Notes: generated by a model from the sequence alone, not told the origin. Shown: positions 34,384-43,651, numbered from the stretch's first letter. The stretch is 64,000 bases of DNA from Chloroherpetonaceae bacterium (GCA_033763895.1 JANRJQ010000004.1:1-64000), one strand, 5' to 3'. Translations and numbers: made by a program.

Positions 34384-34391
34384 CAAATATA
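34384..34391 (-). promoter_or_regulatory. Candidate -7 element (TAnnTTTG) for truB
   Basis: Read on the minus strand the octamer is TATATTTG. It lies 73 nt upstream of the truB start. No -33 element at standard spacing was found. A small hairpin (ccggc/gccgg, 34350-34364) sits in the predicted leader. Confidence 0.2.
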
Positions 34392-34488
34392 ATGCACAGC
34401 AAAGGAAACTCCATATTTCTTTAGGATTCTTTTTTGTTGATAAATATTTATTGACGTCTTAAAATTATCAACTTAATCCCCTTCAAAA

Positions 34489-34520
34489 TTTGAGAATGAA
34501 ACTGAATGGGCTTACATTTG
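34489..34520 (+). promoter_or_regulatory. Candidate Bacteroidota-type promoter for nuoABCD
   Basis: TTTG at 34489-34492 and TACATTTG at 34513-34520 are separated by 20 nt, close to the known TTTG-N19-TAnnTTTG Bacteroidota consensus. The preferred nuoA start at 34642 lies about 120 nt downstream. This is the only candidate in the window with both elements correctly spaced. Confidence 0.4.
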
Positions 34521-34641
34521 CACCGATGTTTTCATTTAAAAAATTCACAGTTATTGGAATCACATTTGTTGAAAGTGTGAAAATCCCGTCTCCAATATTT
34601 CTTTTGTGAAAATTATTTTTTTAAGTATCAAAGGGGTTAAA

Positions 34642-35013
34642 ATGGAAGTTTCTCCGATTATCGAATCCTATCTGCCGGTTTTCATCATTATTTCTCTTGC
34701 AGTTGTTCTTGGAGCAATTCTCTCTTTTCTTGGAATTATCATTGGCCCTAAACGCAAATCAGCTGTAAAACTTTCTGTTTATGAATCCGGCGTCGAACCC
34801 GTTGGAAACGCAAAAAACCGTGTTTCGGTTAAGTATTACTTAGTTGCAATGCTCTTTATCATTTTTGATATCGAAGTTGTCTTTATGTATCCGTGGGCTG
34901 TCAGCTTTCGTGAAATGGGAATTGCTGGTTTTTTGCCGATGCTAACCTTTGTGATTCTATTGTTTGCAGGATACTACTATGTGCTACGAAAAGGCGGATT
35001 AAAATGGGATTAA
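34642..35013 (+). CDS. nuoA: NADH-quinone oxidoreductase subunit A
   Basis: This is a membrane-arm subunit of complex I, about 123 residues with three transmembrane helices. I place the start at the ATG 34642, preceded by an aggggttaaa ribosome-binding site; an ATG at 34606 would add 12 atypical residues. The YESGVEPVGNAKNRVSVKYYLVAMLFIIFDIEVVF motif is the family signature, with the conserved Glu and Asp in the second helix. It heads nuoABCD. Confidence 0.95.
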   Translation: MEVSPIIESYLPVFIIISLAVVLGAILSFLGIIIGPKRKSAVKLSVYESGVEPVGNAKNRVSVKYYLVAMLFIIFDIEVVFMYPWAVSFREMGIAGFLPMLTFVILLFAGYYYVLRKGGLKWD

Positions 35014-35074
35014 TTAGTTTTTCGAATAAATAAACACTCCCAATTCGTTTACATCTAACAATCGATTCAAATTT

Positions 35075-35626
35075 ATGTCAAATCAAAATCCGTTTGGTGA
35101 TGGTTTTGTAACAACCACTCTCGATGCACTCACAAATTGGGCGCGAGCCAATTCTCTTTGGCCGATGCCGATGGGACTTTCTTGCTGTGCAATTGAAATG
35201 ATGGCTATGGCCGGTCCGAAGTATGATGTTTCGCGATTCGGCTCAGAGGTGTTCCGCTTTTCCCCTCGCCAAAGCGATTTGATGATTGTTGCTGGAACGG
35301 TGACTTATAAAATGGCTCATGTTGTCAAAAAAATTTGGGATCAAATGCCTGAGCCAAAATGGTGCATTGCAATGGGGGCTTGCAGTTCTACTGGCGGAAT
35401 GTTTCGCTCTTATCCGGTTCTTCAAGGGGTTGATCAAATTATTCCTGTTGATGTTTACGTACCCGGATGCCCACCACGCCCTGATGCCGTGATTCACGCG
35501 CTTATGGAAATCCAAGAAAAAGTAAAACGGGAGAGACACTCCTTTCAAAATGCGCTTCTTTCTGATACCGCTTATACCAAGATTCTTCAAGCAGAAGAAA
35601 AAAATACACTCGTTTTGCAAAAGTAA
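35075..35626 (+). CDS. nuoB: NADH-quinone oxidoreductase subunit B
   Basis: This is the complex I peripheral-arm subunit that carries iron-sulfur cluster N2, the last cluster before quinone. The four ligands are Cys37 and Cys38 (SCCAIEMM), Cys103 ([11 protein letters not shown]) and Cys132 (PGCPPRPD). The length (183) is normal. The gene follows nuoA by 61 nt and precedes nuoC by 38 nt. Confidence 0.97.
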   Translation: MSNQNPFGDGFVTTTLDALTNWARANSLWPMPMGLSCCAIEMMAMAGPKYDVSRFGSEVFRFSPRQSDLMIVAGTVTYKMAHVVKKIWDQMPEPKWCIAMGACSSTGGMFRSYPVLQGVDQIIPVDVYVPGCPPRPDAVIHALMEIQEKVKRERHSFQNALLSDTAYTKILQAEEKNTLVLQK

Positions 35627-35664
35627 TTTGATTATGCTTTCGGCCAATTTGAAAAAATAGTTTT

Positions 35665-36195
35665 ATGAGTATCTCATTCGATGAATTTTCAGCGCACTTT
35701 TCAAACGAAATTCGCGAAAAAACAACTTTCCGAGGTGAAACCACCTTTCTTATCAACCCGTTGGAAATCGAACGTGTTTGTATCTTTTTAAAATCCAAAC
35801 TTGGCTTTACCTACCTTACTGATATTTGCGGTGCTGACCGGTTTACACCGGAAGATCGATTTGAAGTTGTCTATAATCTTTTCAATCCTGAATCGAAATT
35901 CCGCTTACGGCTCAAGGTTTGGGTTAATGAAGAAAATCCGGTAGTTCAAACTGTTACTAGCGTATGGCAATCGGCCAATTGGTATGAACGCGAAACTTAC
36001 GATATGTATGGGGTCATCTTCAAAGGCCATCCCGATTTGAGACGAATGTACATGACGGAAGATTTCGAATATTTTCCACTTCGAAAGGAATATCCTTTAG
36101 TCGGTGTTGCAGGAAGCATTCCACTTCCAGAAATTGACCCAAAAGCCAATAATCGAGAAGCGGCCGAGCGTTATAACCGCGGCGAAACCGTATAA
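35665..36195 (+). CDS. nuoC: NADH-quinone oxidoreductase subunit C
   Basis: This is the 30-kDa-type peripheral subunit of complex I (176 residues). The diagnostic segment WYERETYDMYGVIFKGHPDLRRMYM lies near 112-136, followed by FPLRKEYPLVG. It sits between nuoB and nuoD, with the nuoD start 17 nt after its stop. It is a separate gene, not a NuoCD fusion. Confidence 0.96.
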   Translation: MSISFDEFSAHFSNEIREKTTFRGETTFLINPLEIERVCIFLKSKLGFTYLTDICGADRFTPEDRFEVVYNLFNPESKFRLRLKVWVNEENPVVQTVTSVWQSANWYERETYDMYGVIFKGHPDLRRMYMTEDFEYFPLRKEYPLVGVAGSIPLPEIDPKANNREAAERYNRGETV

Positions 36196-36212
36196 CCCAA
36201 TCATTCATTTCT

Positions 36213-37529
36213 ATGTCGTTACACCAAGTATCAGAAATCGCAAGTGGGTACGAACAGTTGCCAAAGCCCCGTGCCACATTTGATAATCGCTTTGGCGAAA
36301 GAAAAAAAATTTATGAGGTTCTTGAAGATCGTGATACCACTATCGTCTTACAAGATGACCCGTTAGAATCAACGATGGTTTTGAATATGGGGCCACAGCA
36401 CCCCGCAACTCACGGCGTACTTCGCGTAGTGCTTAAGCTTGATGGTGAAACTGTGCTTTCTGCTGTTCCAGAACTTGGCTACTTACATCGGGCGATGGAA
36501 AAACTCGCGGAAAACAAAACCTATCACGAATTCATGCCCTATACCGATCGGCTTGATTACATGTCGCCTTATTCCAATAATACGGCATTATGCTTAGCGG
36601 TCGAAAAACTTGGAGATATCAAAGTTCCCCCACGCGCTGTTTACATCCGAACCATTATGTGCGAACTCGCACGGATATCATCACATCTCTTGTGGCTTGG
36701 TACAATGGTTATGGATACCGGAGCTGTATCGATGTTCCTCTGGACTTTTGAAGAGCGTGAGCACATTTATAACATGTTCGATATGCTCACAGGTGCTCGA
36801 TTCACGATTTCACACTGCCGTGTTGGAGGCGTCGCGTCCGATTTCTCATCTGAAATGGTGAACTACATGACCGGATGGCTTAAGGAATTCAAAAAGCGGA
36901 TTCCGGAGTGGCGAATGATGCTTGACCGCAACCGCATTTTTATCGAAAGAATGGAAGGCATTGGCGTTATTTCTAAAGCAGACGCATTGGATTTGGGTCT
37001 CACCGGCCCAAATCTTCGTGCAAGCGGTGTTGCGATGGATGTTCGAAAAGATGAACCTTACTTGGCATATCCCGAACTCAACTTTAAGGTGCCTATTTTT
37101 GAAAATGGTGATTGCTACGCTCGGTACTTGGTTCGAATGGAAGAAATGGAGGAAAGTGTCAAACTCTTAGAGCAAGCTTTGAAAAAATTACCCAAAGGCG
37201 ATGTACGTACCGATAACGCGAAAGTTTCTTACCCTTGGAAATCTGAAATCTATCACTCGATGGAAGCACTCATTCATGATTTTATGATGACCCACGAAGG
37301 GATTCAGATGCCCAAAGGTGAAATTTATCATGCCATTGAAGCGCCTAAAGGTGAACTTGGATTCTATTTGCAATCTGACGGCAGTGGTTATCCTTGGCGT
37401 TTGAAGATTCGAAGTCCTTCTTTTTGTAACCTTCAAGCCTTACCACATTTGGTAGAAGGCGGAATGATCGCTGATGTGGTGGTGAGTATAGGCAGCTTAG
37501 ACCCGGTAATGGGAGAAGCAGATAAGTAA
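36213..37529 (+). CDS. nuoD: NADH-quinone oxidoreductase subunit D
   Basis: This is the 49-kDa-type subunit (438 residues) forming the quinone-binding site together with NuoB. The NMGPQHPATHGVLR motif lies near residue 58, and the PKGELGFYLQSDG segment lies near 388. An N-terminal extension of about 55 residues precedes the core and is of unknown use. No nuoE-N genes follow; a possible weak terminator is at 37583-37619 and the next gene is on the other strand. The remaining complex I genes must be elsewhere. Confidence 0.97.
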   Translation: MSLHQVSEIASGYEQLPKPRATFDNRFGERKKIYEVLEDRDTTIVLQDDPLESTMVLNMGPQHPATHGVLRVVLKLDGETVLSAVPELGYLHRAMEKLAENKTYHEFMPYTDRLDYMSPYSNNTALCLAVEKLGDIKVPPRAVYIRTIMCELARISSHLLWLGTMVMDTGAVSMFLWTFEEREHIYNMFDMLTGARFTISHCRVGGVASDFSSEMVNYMTGWLKEFKKRIPEWRMMLDRNRIFIERMEGIGVISKADALDLGLTGPNLRASGVAMDVRKDEPYLAYPELNFKVPIFENGDCYARYLVRMEEMEESVKLLEQALKKLPKGDVRTDNAKVSYPWKSEIYHSMEALIHDFMMTHEGIQMPKGEIYHAIEAPKGELGFYLQSDGSGYPWRLKIRSPSFCNLQALPHLVEGGMIADVVVSIGSLDPVMGEADK

Positions 37530-37582
37530 AAATAAAAATGTGACTAATATCTTAAGTGATATTCGTTTTAATTTTAAATAGT

Positions 37583-37619
37583 TTGAATCTGTGCTTAATT
37601 CAACGCTACTTTTTTTTTT
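37583..37619 (+). terminator. Candidate terminator after nuoD
   Basis: An inverted repeat ttgaat (37583-37588) / attcaa (37598-37603) with a 9-nt loop is followed closely by a run of eleven T at 37609-37619. A second small AT hairpin (aatatc / gatatt) lies at 37546-37563. The stems are short, so efficiency is uncertain. Confidence 0.4.
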
Positions 37620-37626
37620 ATTGAAT

Positions 37627-38358
37627 TCACTTTGCTGAACTGACTTTTTTATCTCGCAATCGGATATTCAACATTTCAACAGCAAATGAAAAAGCCATTG
37701 CAAAATAAACATACCCTTTAGGCACGTGGAATTTAAATCCTTCAGCTACAAGCAACATTCCAATCATCATCAAAAAAGAGAGCGCAAGAATTTTCATAGT
37801 GGGGTGGTGATGTATAAAATTCGAAACCGATTCTGAAAAAATGAGCATAACTCCCAATGACAAAAGTACCGCGATAATCATAATTGACACCTGCTGAACA
37901 AGCCCAATTGCGGTGATAATCGAATCGATTGAAAAAACCACATCAAGTACAATAATCTGAAAAATAACCGCAACAAATGTTGAGCCAACGCTTGAATTGG
38001 CTTTTTCATCTTCATTTTCAAATTTATTATGAATTTCCACTGTAGCCTTGGCGAGTAAAAACAGCCCTCCCATAAGGAGAATCAAATCCCTCCCACTGAC
38101 ATCTTGACCCATTACATGAAATAGTGGTGCTGTTAACGTAGCAAGCCACGAAATTGCAAATAACAGGCCGATTCGAAAGACCAATGCAAGCAGTAATCCG
38201 ATTGTTCTTGCTTTACCTTGTTGGACTTTGGGGAGTTTTCCAACAATAATGGCGATAAAGATGATGTTATCGATACCCAACACAATTTCCATTACTGTCA
38301 GGCTTAATAAGCTAATCCAAGTATCAGGAAAAGAGAAAAGGGTTAATAAATCTCCCAT
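37627..38358 (-). CDS. TerC family membrane protein
   Basis: This is an integral inner-membrane protein of 243 residues with about seven helices. The motif TVMEIVLGIDNIIFIAII (residues 20-37), the VVFSIDSIITAIGL motif (139-152) and the MLNIRLR C-terminal segment are typical of TerC. Family members are implicated in metal (manganese) efflux and in metalation of exported proteins. Tellurite resistance is the historical name only. It is separated from glyA by a strong terminator, so it is probably transcribed alone. Confidence 0.92.
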   Translation of the reverse strand: MGDLLTLFSFPDTWISLLSLTVMEIVLGIDNIIFIAIIVGKLPKVQQGKARTIGLLLALVFRIGLLFAISWLATLTAPLFHVMGQDVSGRDLILLMGGLFLLAKATVEIHNKFENEDEKANSSVGSTFVAVIFQIIVLDVVFSIDSIITAIGLVQQVSIMIIAVLLSLGVMLIFSESVSNFIHHHPTMKILALSFLMMIGMLLVAEGFKFHVPKGYVYFAMAFSFAVEMLNIRLRDKKVSSAK

Positions 38359-38393
38359 AAATTTCTATTGATGCTCTCAATAGTTAAGTGAAT

Positions 38394-38424
38394 AAAAAAA
38401 CCCTATTCGAATGAATAGGGTTTT
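38394..38424 (-). terminator. Terminator after glyA
   Basis: A perfect 12-bp stem (38397-38408 with 38413-38424) with a 4-nt loop; on the minus strand it is followed by a run of T (38400-38394). It closes the mlaEFD-glyA unit. Confidence 0.85.
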
Positions 38425-38439
38425 GAAATAAATCAAACG

Positions 38440-39777
38440 TTACACAGGAATTAAATCATAAAGTGGAAATTTTGAAGTTAGGGTTTTCACTTCTTCTTTT
38501 ACCTCAGTGCACACTTTATGAATATTTGGACTTGAAGCCTCTGAAACCACACGGTGAATAAAATCAGCAACCTGTTCAGCTTCATTTTCTCTCATACCAC
38601 GCGTCGTCATCGCAGCTGTTCCGAAACGAATCCCACTTGTAACAAATGCAGATTTATCGTCATACGGAACCATATTTTTATTGGCTGTAATACCGGCTTC
38701 ATGTAAAAGATTTTCGGCATCCTTACCGCTGACGTTTTTATTTCTCAGGTCAATCAACATCAAGTGGTTATCTGTACCGCCTGAAACTATGGTGAATCCG
38801 TGTTGATTGAACCGAGCGGCCATTGCTGCTGCATTTGCCTTAACTTGAAGGATATATGTCTTAAAGTCGTCTTTCAATGCCTCACCAAATGCCACCGCTT
38901 TTGCCGCAATAATATGCATTAAAGGCCCGCCCTGAACACCGGGCATGACTTCAGTATCAAGTACTTCCGACATCAATTTGAGCCTTTCTCCGGTTTTTGT
39001 TTTTAATTTCAAACCCATCGGGTTTTCAAAATCCTGCCCCATCAAAATCATTCCGCCGCGAGGACCGCGCAGTGTTTTGTGTGTTGTGGTGGTTACAAAA
39101 TGACAATATTGCATTGGATTATTCAGCAGCCCTTTTGCAATGAGCCCGGCAGGGTGGGCAATATCGGCCATCAGTAAGGCTCCTACTGAATCTGCAATTT
39201 CTCGAAATGCTTTATAATCCCAATCGCGAGAGTAGGCACTTGCACCACAAATCAGCAGTTTTGGTTTTACTTCCTTCGCCTTTTCAGCCACTTTATTCAT
39301 ATCGATTCTCCCTGCTAAAGCTCCGTCTTTTTCAACCCCATAAAAATTAGCTTGATAGAGCTTTCCCGAGAAATTAACCGGGCTGCCGTGAGTAAGATGC
39401 CCTCCGTGAGCAAGATCAAATCCTAAAATTTTGTCCCCCGGTTTTAAGACTGCAAAAAACACCGCCATATTCGCGTTCGAACCTGAGTGAGGTTGGACAT
39501 TCGCGTATGCAGCACCGAAAAGCATTTTGGCACGGTCTCGAGCAAGATTTTCAGCGATATCCACGAACTCGCATCCACCATAGTATCGCTTGCCCGGATA
39601 ACCCTCGGCATATTTATTGGTCATTACTGAACCGCAGGCTTCCATTACCGCTTTGCTGGTAAAATTTTCGGAAGCGATAAGCTCTATGGTATCGGTTTGG
39701 CGCTCTAATTCACTTTGTATTGACGCATAAAGTTCAGGATCTTTTAAGCGAAGTTCAAGATTGCGATCGTTTTCCAT
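38440..39777 (-). CDS. glyA: Serine hydroxymethyltransferase
   Basis: This PLP enzyme (445 residues) interconverts serine and glycine and supplies methylene-tetrahydrofolate. The PLP lysine is Lys234 in [15 protein letters not shown]. The N-terminal ELIASENF and [16 protein letters not shown] motifs are exact. The length is slightly above the usual 415-430. It starts 18 nt after mlaD on the same strand, so the biosynthetic gene appears to ride on the lipid-transport operon; a private promoter in mlaD cannot be excluded. Confidence 0.97.
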   Translation of the reverse strand: MENDRNLELRLKDPELYASIQSELERQTDTIELIASENFTSKAVMEACGSVMTNKYAEGYPGKRYYGGCEFVDIAENLARDRAKMLFGAAYANVQPHSGSNANMAVFFAVLKPGDKILGFDLAHGGHLTHGSPVNFSGKLYQANFYGVEKDGALAGRIDMNKVAEKAKEVKPKLLICGASAYSRDWDYKAFREIADSVGALLMADIAHPAGLIAKGLLNNPMQYCHFVTTTTHKTLRGPRGGMILMGQDFENPMGLKLKTKTGERLKLMSEVLDTEVMPGVQGGPLMHIIAAKAVAFGEALKDDFKTYILQVKANAAAMAARFNQHGFTIVSGGTDNHLMLIDLRNKNVSGKDAENLLHEAGITANKNMVPYDDKSAFVTSGIRFGTAAMTTRGMRENEAEQVADFIHRVVSEASSPNIHKVCTEVKEEVKTLTSKFPLYDLIPV

Positions 39778-39795
39778 TGTTCTCTCCCGTTGTCT

Positions 39796-40728
39796 TTAGA
39801 AAAATTTGAATTGAACATACTTTGAGGGGTTTCTCTTTAAATCGACTAACAAAGAATCAAGTGAAGTGACTGTTTGAGTAAGATTGTCATATAACTTAGG
39901 GTCTTTTAATAGCTTACCGACAGTTCCGTTTGGATTTTGAATCTCCGCCATTAAAGAATCAAGTCTTTTAAGAGATGAGTTAAGATTATTGTAAAGCGCT
40001 TCATCTTTAATGAGTTTGCCGGCTGTTCCGTTTCCGTTTTTCAATGATTCTGCAATCTCTTTCAATGACGCGGTGGTTTCCTTAATATTTTGTGCCATTT
40101 CAGCATCGGTCATCAGCATACGAAGCGGCCCCTTTCCATAAGCAAGGTCGCTCGATAGTTTTTCGATGTTATTCAGCGTTCGATTCAGTCGTACAAGCGG
40201 GTCGTTTGTTATCAGCAATTGTCCGATTGTTCCTTCTCCGCGGTTTATTTTTCCAAATGTCATTCGAAGTGAATCGATCATAAAGCGTGCACTATTCATC
40301 AAATCCGGTAATCCGGGTTCAGAAAACACAAGCAATTCTTCTCCTTCATTCAATAGTTTTCCGTTTCCGGGGATAATATCAACATACTTATCTCCCAAAA
40401 CCCCTTGAGATTTAATGATTGCCAAAGCATCATCTGTGATTAGATAAGCGTAATCGGTAACAATCTCCAATTCAATTTTCACCCCAATGGCGCCATCTCT
40501 TCTTTCGAAATCCATTTTAGAGACTACACCCACCTTTTTACCGGCAACAGCAACAAGATTAGCCACTGCAAGCCCTTGAATATCTTTCGAAAACATCGTG
40601 TAATGGCTTTTCGTGCTTGTAAAGCTGGTATTTTTTCCAATAACCAAAGCCAATAGACCGGTAAAAAAAAGACCAATGGTAAATATGATTCCGGTTTGGA
40701 GATTTTTCCATTTAACCTGTTCTGTCAT
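39796..40728 (-). CDS. MlaD/MCE-domain lipid-transport protein
   Basis: This is a periplasmic substrate-binding component (310 residues) with one N-terminal membrane anchor (about 13-33). The MCE domain follows (about 36-120, with YTMFSKDIQGLAVANLVAVAGKKVG). The C-terminal 180 residues contain repeats of 'NGxGTxGKLL/NDxxLYxxLN', typical of helical MCE proteins that form a tube or hexamer. It belongs with the ABC ATPase and MlaE permease encoded just upstream. The system moves phospholipids between inner and outer membrane. Confidence 0.92.
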   Translation of the reverse strand: MTEQVKWKNLQTGIIFTIGLFFTGLLALVIGKNTSFTSTKSHYTMFSKDIQGLAVANLVAVAGKKVGVVSKMDFERRDGAIGVKIELEIVTDYAYLITDDALAIIKSQGVLGDKYVDIIPGNGKLLNEGEELLVFSEPGLPDLMNSARFMIDSLRMTFGKINRGEGTIGQLLITNDPLVRLNRTLNNIEKLSSDLAYGKGPLRMLMTDAEMAQNIKETTASLKEIAESLKNGNGTAGKLIKDEALYNNLNSSLKRLDSLMAEIQNPNGTVGKLLKDPKLYDNLTQTVTSLDSLLVDLKRNPSKYVQFKFF

Positions 40729-40772
40729 TCTCTGCTAATTCGATATTATATTTCTTACCCCTGAATCAATCC

Positions 40773-41510
40773 TCAAAGCTCGCCGCTTTCTTCGTTGGTT
40801 AAAAACGACTGAATAAACGGATGTTTAGAATGATGCAACTGTTCAGGCGTATCATTAAAGACAATTTCGCCACCGTAAAGAACGGCCACTTTACCTGCAA
40901 CGCCAAAAACATCCGTTACAATGTGTGTTATCATTACGGCACCCAAGCCGATTTCCGCGCGAAGTCGCTTTATAACTTCTAATATTTTTTTTGCGCTAAT
41001 TGGATCAAGACCGGCTGTAGGCTCATCAAGCAAAATCATACCGGGTTGAAAAATAAGTGCGCGCCCGATTGCGACGCGCTTTTTCATTCCACCAGAAAGG
41101 CTTTCTGGTAAAAGGTTCTCGTACCCTTCAAGTCCTGCAAATTTGATTTGCTCTCGCACTCTTTTTGAAATTTCATCTTCAGAGAGCTTTAAATTTTCCC
41201 GAAGAAAAAATCCCATATTCTCACTGATCGTCATTGAGTCGAAGAGAGCATTACCTTGAAATACAATTCCCATTTTCTGACGAAATGGAAAGAGTTCCTC
41301 CTCTTCCAAAGGCGTTATATCAACACCATTGATAAATACCTGCCCACTTGATGGTTTTATTAATCCAAGCATCAATTTAATAATCGTGCTTTTGCCAACT
41401 CCAGATGGCCCTAGGATGACAAAGATTTCACCTTTTTCGAAGGAGAGGTTTATGTTTCTTAAAATCTCCCGCTTCCCATAGCGAAGACTGACATTTCGAA
41501 GTTCAATCAT
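40773..41510 (-). CDS. ABC transporter ATP-binding protein (MlaF-like)
   Basis: This is an ATPase of 245 residues. Walker A is GPSGVGKST (34-42), the signature motif is LSGGMKKR (about 139-146), and Walker B is MILLDEPTAGLDP (about 159-171). It energises the MlaE permease encoded 5 nt upstream. The GMKKRVAIGRA segment is typical of MlaF. The gene order permease-ATPase-MlaD matches Mla/Mce-type lipid transporters. Confidence 0.94.
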   Translation of the reverse strand: MIELRNVSLRYGKREILRNINLSFEKGEIFVILGPSGVGKSTIIKLMLGLIKPSSGQVFINGVDITPLEEEELFPFRQKMGIVFQGNALFDSMTISENMGFFLRENLKLSEDEISKRVREQIKFAGLEGYENLLPESLSGGMKKRVAIGRALIFQPGMILLDEPTAGLDPISAKKILEVIKRLRAEIGLGAVMITHIVTDVFGVAGKVAVLYGGEIVFNDTPEQLHHSKHPFIQSFLTNEESGEL

Positions 41511-41515
41511 ATCGC

Positions 41516-42316
41516 CTAATTCTTATCGATGAAATCGTGGACGATTTTTGAAAGGTAAAAATTCAGAACCATCACAAGCCCCGATGAAACCACAATTCCT
41601 TTAATGGTTGATTCCCCTACGCCAACCGTTCCACCTTTTGCAGAAAAGCCATTATAGCAGCTCACCAATGTAATCATCACGGCAAAAACAGGCGGCTTAA
41701 TTGAAAAAGTGATAAAATCGCGGTAATTCAGATAGCGAATACTGGAATTCCAATAAATGCCGGGATCGAGATGCAAATAATTTTCCGCGATGTATGAACC
41801 GCCAATCAGTCCGATAGCAATAGAAAAGGCCGTTAGCGGTAAAAACATTATCAATGAAGCCACAAGCCTTGGCACGACTAATTTTGCAATTGGATCAGTG
41901 CCAAAAGCACGAAGCGCATCAATTTGTTCGGAAATTTTCATTGCACCGAGTTCGGATCCGTTTCTTGCGCCAACCCTTGCCGAGAGCATTAATCCCGTGA
42001 CCATTGGTCCTAGCTCTCGAATCACAGAAAAGGCTGTGGTTCTCCCAGTCAGCCCCTTCGCCCCAAAATCGGTTAAAATATTTCCTACCTCCATCACGAG
42101 AAGCGATCCAATTGAAACGGAACTCACAAAAACAATCGGAAGAGATTCCGTTCCACTAATAAACGCCTGATTCATTGTGTCTTTCCAGTAGCGTTTTGTA
42201 GAACCGAGCATTCGGAAGGCATGCAAAGAAAAGCCAAAAAAATCTTGCATCATTTCAAAAAAGCTTTTGAAACGATCGTTAATTTTCTCAGTGTATCGAA
42301 GGGCAGATTGCAACAT
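41516..42316 (-). CDS. MlaE family ABC transporter permease
   Basis: This is an inner-membrane permease of 266 residues with about five helices. The family signature RELGPMVTGLMLSARVGARNGSELGAMKISEQIDALRAFGTDP spans about residues 104-146. It is the first gene of the mlaE-mlaF-mlaD-glyA unit. A TAnnTTTG-like octamer lies at 42347-42354, 30 nt upstream. The transporter keeps outer-membrane lipid asymmetry or supplies lipid outward; direction is not decided by sequence. Confidence 0.95.
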   Translation of the reverse strand: MLQSALRYTEKINDRFKSFFEMMQDFFGFSLHAFRMLGSTKRYWKDTMNQAFISGTESLPIVFVSSVSIGSLLVMEVGNILTDFGAKGLTGRTTAFSVIRELGPMVTGLMLSARVGARNGSELGAMKISEQIDALRAFGTDPIAKLVVPRLVASLIMFLPLTAFSIAIGLIGGSYIAENYLHLDPGIYWNSSIRYLNYRDFITFSIKPPVFAVMITLVSCYNGFSAKGGTVGVGESTIKGIVVSSGLVMVLNFYLSKIVHDFIDKN

Positions 42317-42346
42317 GAATTGGTGTCAAAATGTAAATTTAAGGCG

Positions 42347-42354
42347 CAAAATTA
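42347..42354 (-). promoter_or_regulatory. Candidate -7 element (TAnnTTTG) for mlaE
   Basis: On the minus strand the octamer is TAATTTTG and lies 30 nt before the mlaE start. Its distance to the start is close to that seen at the kinase and esterase genes. No clear -33 box. Confidence 0.3.
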
Positions 42355-42411
42355 AGGAAATCCAACGCCATATTGAATAAATATTTACTTCGGTAAAACG
42401 GGGAAAAAACG

Positions 42412-42797
42412 AAAGCAGCAGGTGTAAGCCGAATTCTGTTCACTTCCAATTCTGGAAATGGACGACCATTGATCTTTGCGACTCACCCAAGTTTACCCGA
42501 TTGCTCGGCACTTGCGGGCAACAAGTGAATGCATTTCTGCATTATAAACCTATACATAGTCTTGCATCGGGGAGGTTTGCCGTGCGCGGCTTTTACAAGC
42601 TCGCCGGTGGTCTCTTACACCGCCATTTCACCCTTACCTCAAAGAGGCGGTTTATTTTCTGTTGCACTATCTGTCGCGAATTTCTTTCGAAAAACGCGCC
42701 CTGACTTGCGCCGAAGCCTTGTCAGGCACCCTGCCCTATGATGTTCGGACTTTCCTCAGTTTTCACCGCGGCCGTCGCCCTGCTGCTTAGGGCGTCA
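42412..42797 (-). ncRNA. rnpB: RNase P RNA (bacterial type A)
   Basis: Read on the minus strand, this 386-nt region shows the conserved core of RNase P RNA: the 5' GAGGAAAGTCCGAACAT block (about 42742-42758), the GCAGGGTGCC region next to it, a central GGTAAGGGTGAAA block, and the 3' ACAGAATTCGGCTTAC block (42424-42439) that pairs with the 5' side. It is the catalytic part of the enzyme that trims tRNA 5' ends. Ends are approximate. It follows the zinc-ribbon gene on the same strand, and short open frames inside it are not genes. Confidence 0.95.
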
Positions 42798-42835
42798 ATT
42801 TAAAGAAAAAACGGGATTAGAATGTTAAATCGCGC

Positions 42836-43651
42836 CTAATTCGTAGTTGAAAGTTCCTTTTCAACTTCATTGAAAATACTCGGGCTTATTACCATCCGGC
42901 CGCAGCTTTCGCAGATATAAAAATTTCCGCGGCTGATGGTTCCGTGACTTTCTTTTGGGACGATGTAATTGCAACCGGTACATGAATTGCGTTCAAACCG
43001 AACAATAGGATCTTCAATTTCCCGTCTGCGAAGATTATCGTAGCGAAACAAGGCCGTATTCCCGAATTGTATAATAGCTGAGCGTTTGGCCTCAATTTTC
43101 TCGCGCAAAACTTTAACTTCCTCTTCAGTTTCCGCACTGATTTTAGAGAGGTCTTGAGATTTTTTTTCAGATTCCTCAGAAGCCTTGTTGAAGAGATTTT
43201 GGAGGAATTCGGTGGGTAAATCGCGTTCATCAATTTCATCGGCACGATTATCCGAAATTAACGATTTGCTTTTCTCTTCAATTTCCATTCGATTCATGAC
43301 TTCTTGATCAATGGTTTGAATTTGAAATTCATACTTCTTGATCTCGTAATCTTCGTGGTCAATTTGCTTCGAAAACGCATCGTATTCACGATTGTTTCGA
43401 GCGCTTTTCTGCTGCTCTTTGTACTTTTCGATTTTTTCTTGCGAACTTTTTATTTCTAATCGAAGCAAATCCTTTTTTACTGTAGCTTCCTTTTCAATTT
43501 TCTCTCGATCTTGAAGAATGGCATAAATTCTATTTGCTTTATTTTTGAGACCTTCGATAACCTCCGGAAGCTCTTCTTGCTCGCTCAAAATATCACGCAA
43601 GTCATTGTCAAGATGTTGTAATTCTAGTAGGGCTTTTAATTCTTCGCGCAC
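42836..43651 (-). CDS. C4-type zinc-ribbon coiled-coil protein
   Basis: This is a cytosolic protein of 271 residues. Residues 1-200 form a long coiled coil rich in Glu and Lys. The C-terminal zinc ribbon has two CxxC pairs (SCTGC and ICESC) joined by the IVPKESHGTISRGNFY loop. This matches the DUF164/zf-RING_7 family often found beside rnpB or RNase-H genes; related proteins include CdsZ of Chlamydia. Nucleic-acid or regulatory binding is proposed but not established. It ends 38 nt before rnpB on the same strand. Confidence 0.9.
   Translation of the reverse strand: MREELKALLELQHLDNDLRDILSEQEELPEVIEGLKNKANRIYAILQDREKIEKEATVKKDLLRLEIKSSQEKIEKYKEQQKSARNNREYDAFSKQIDHEDYEIKKYEFQIQTIDQEVMNRMEIEEKSKSLISDNRADEIDERDLPTEFLQNLFNKASEESEKKSQDLSKISAETEEEVKVLREKIEAKRSAIIQFGNTALFRYDNLRRREIEDPIVRFERNSCTGCNYIVPKESHGTISRGNFYICESCGRMVISPSIFNEVEKELSTTN

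Noticed and set aside
42501-42741. Two overlapping short open frames on the + strand
   Set aside because: They lie entirely opposite the RNase P RNA gene, whose conserved blocks explain the sequence.
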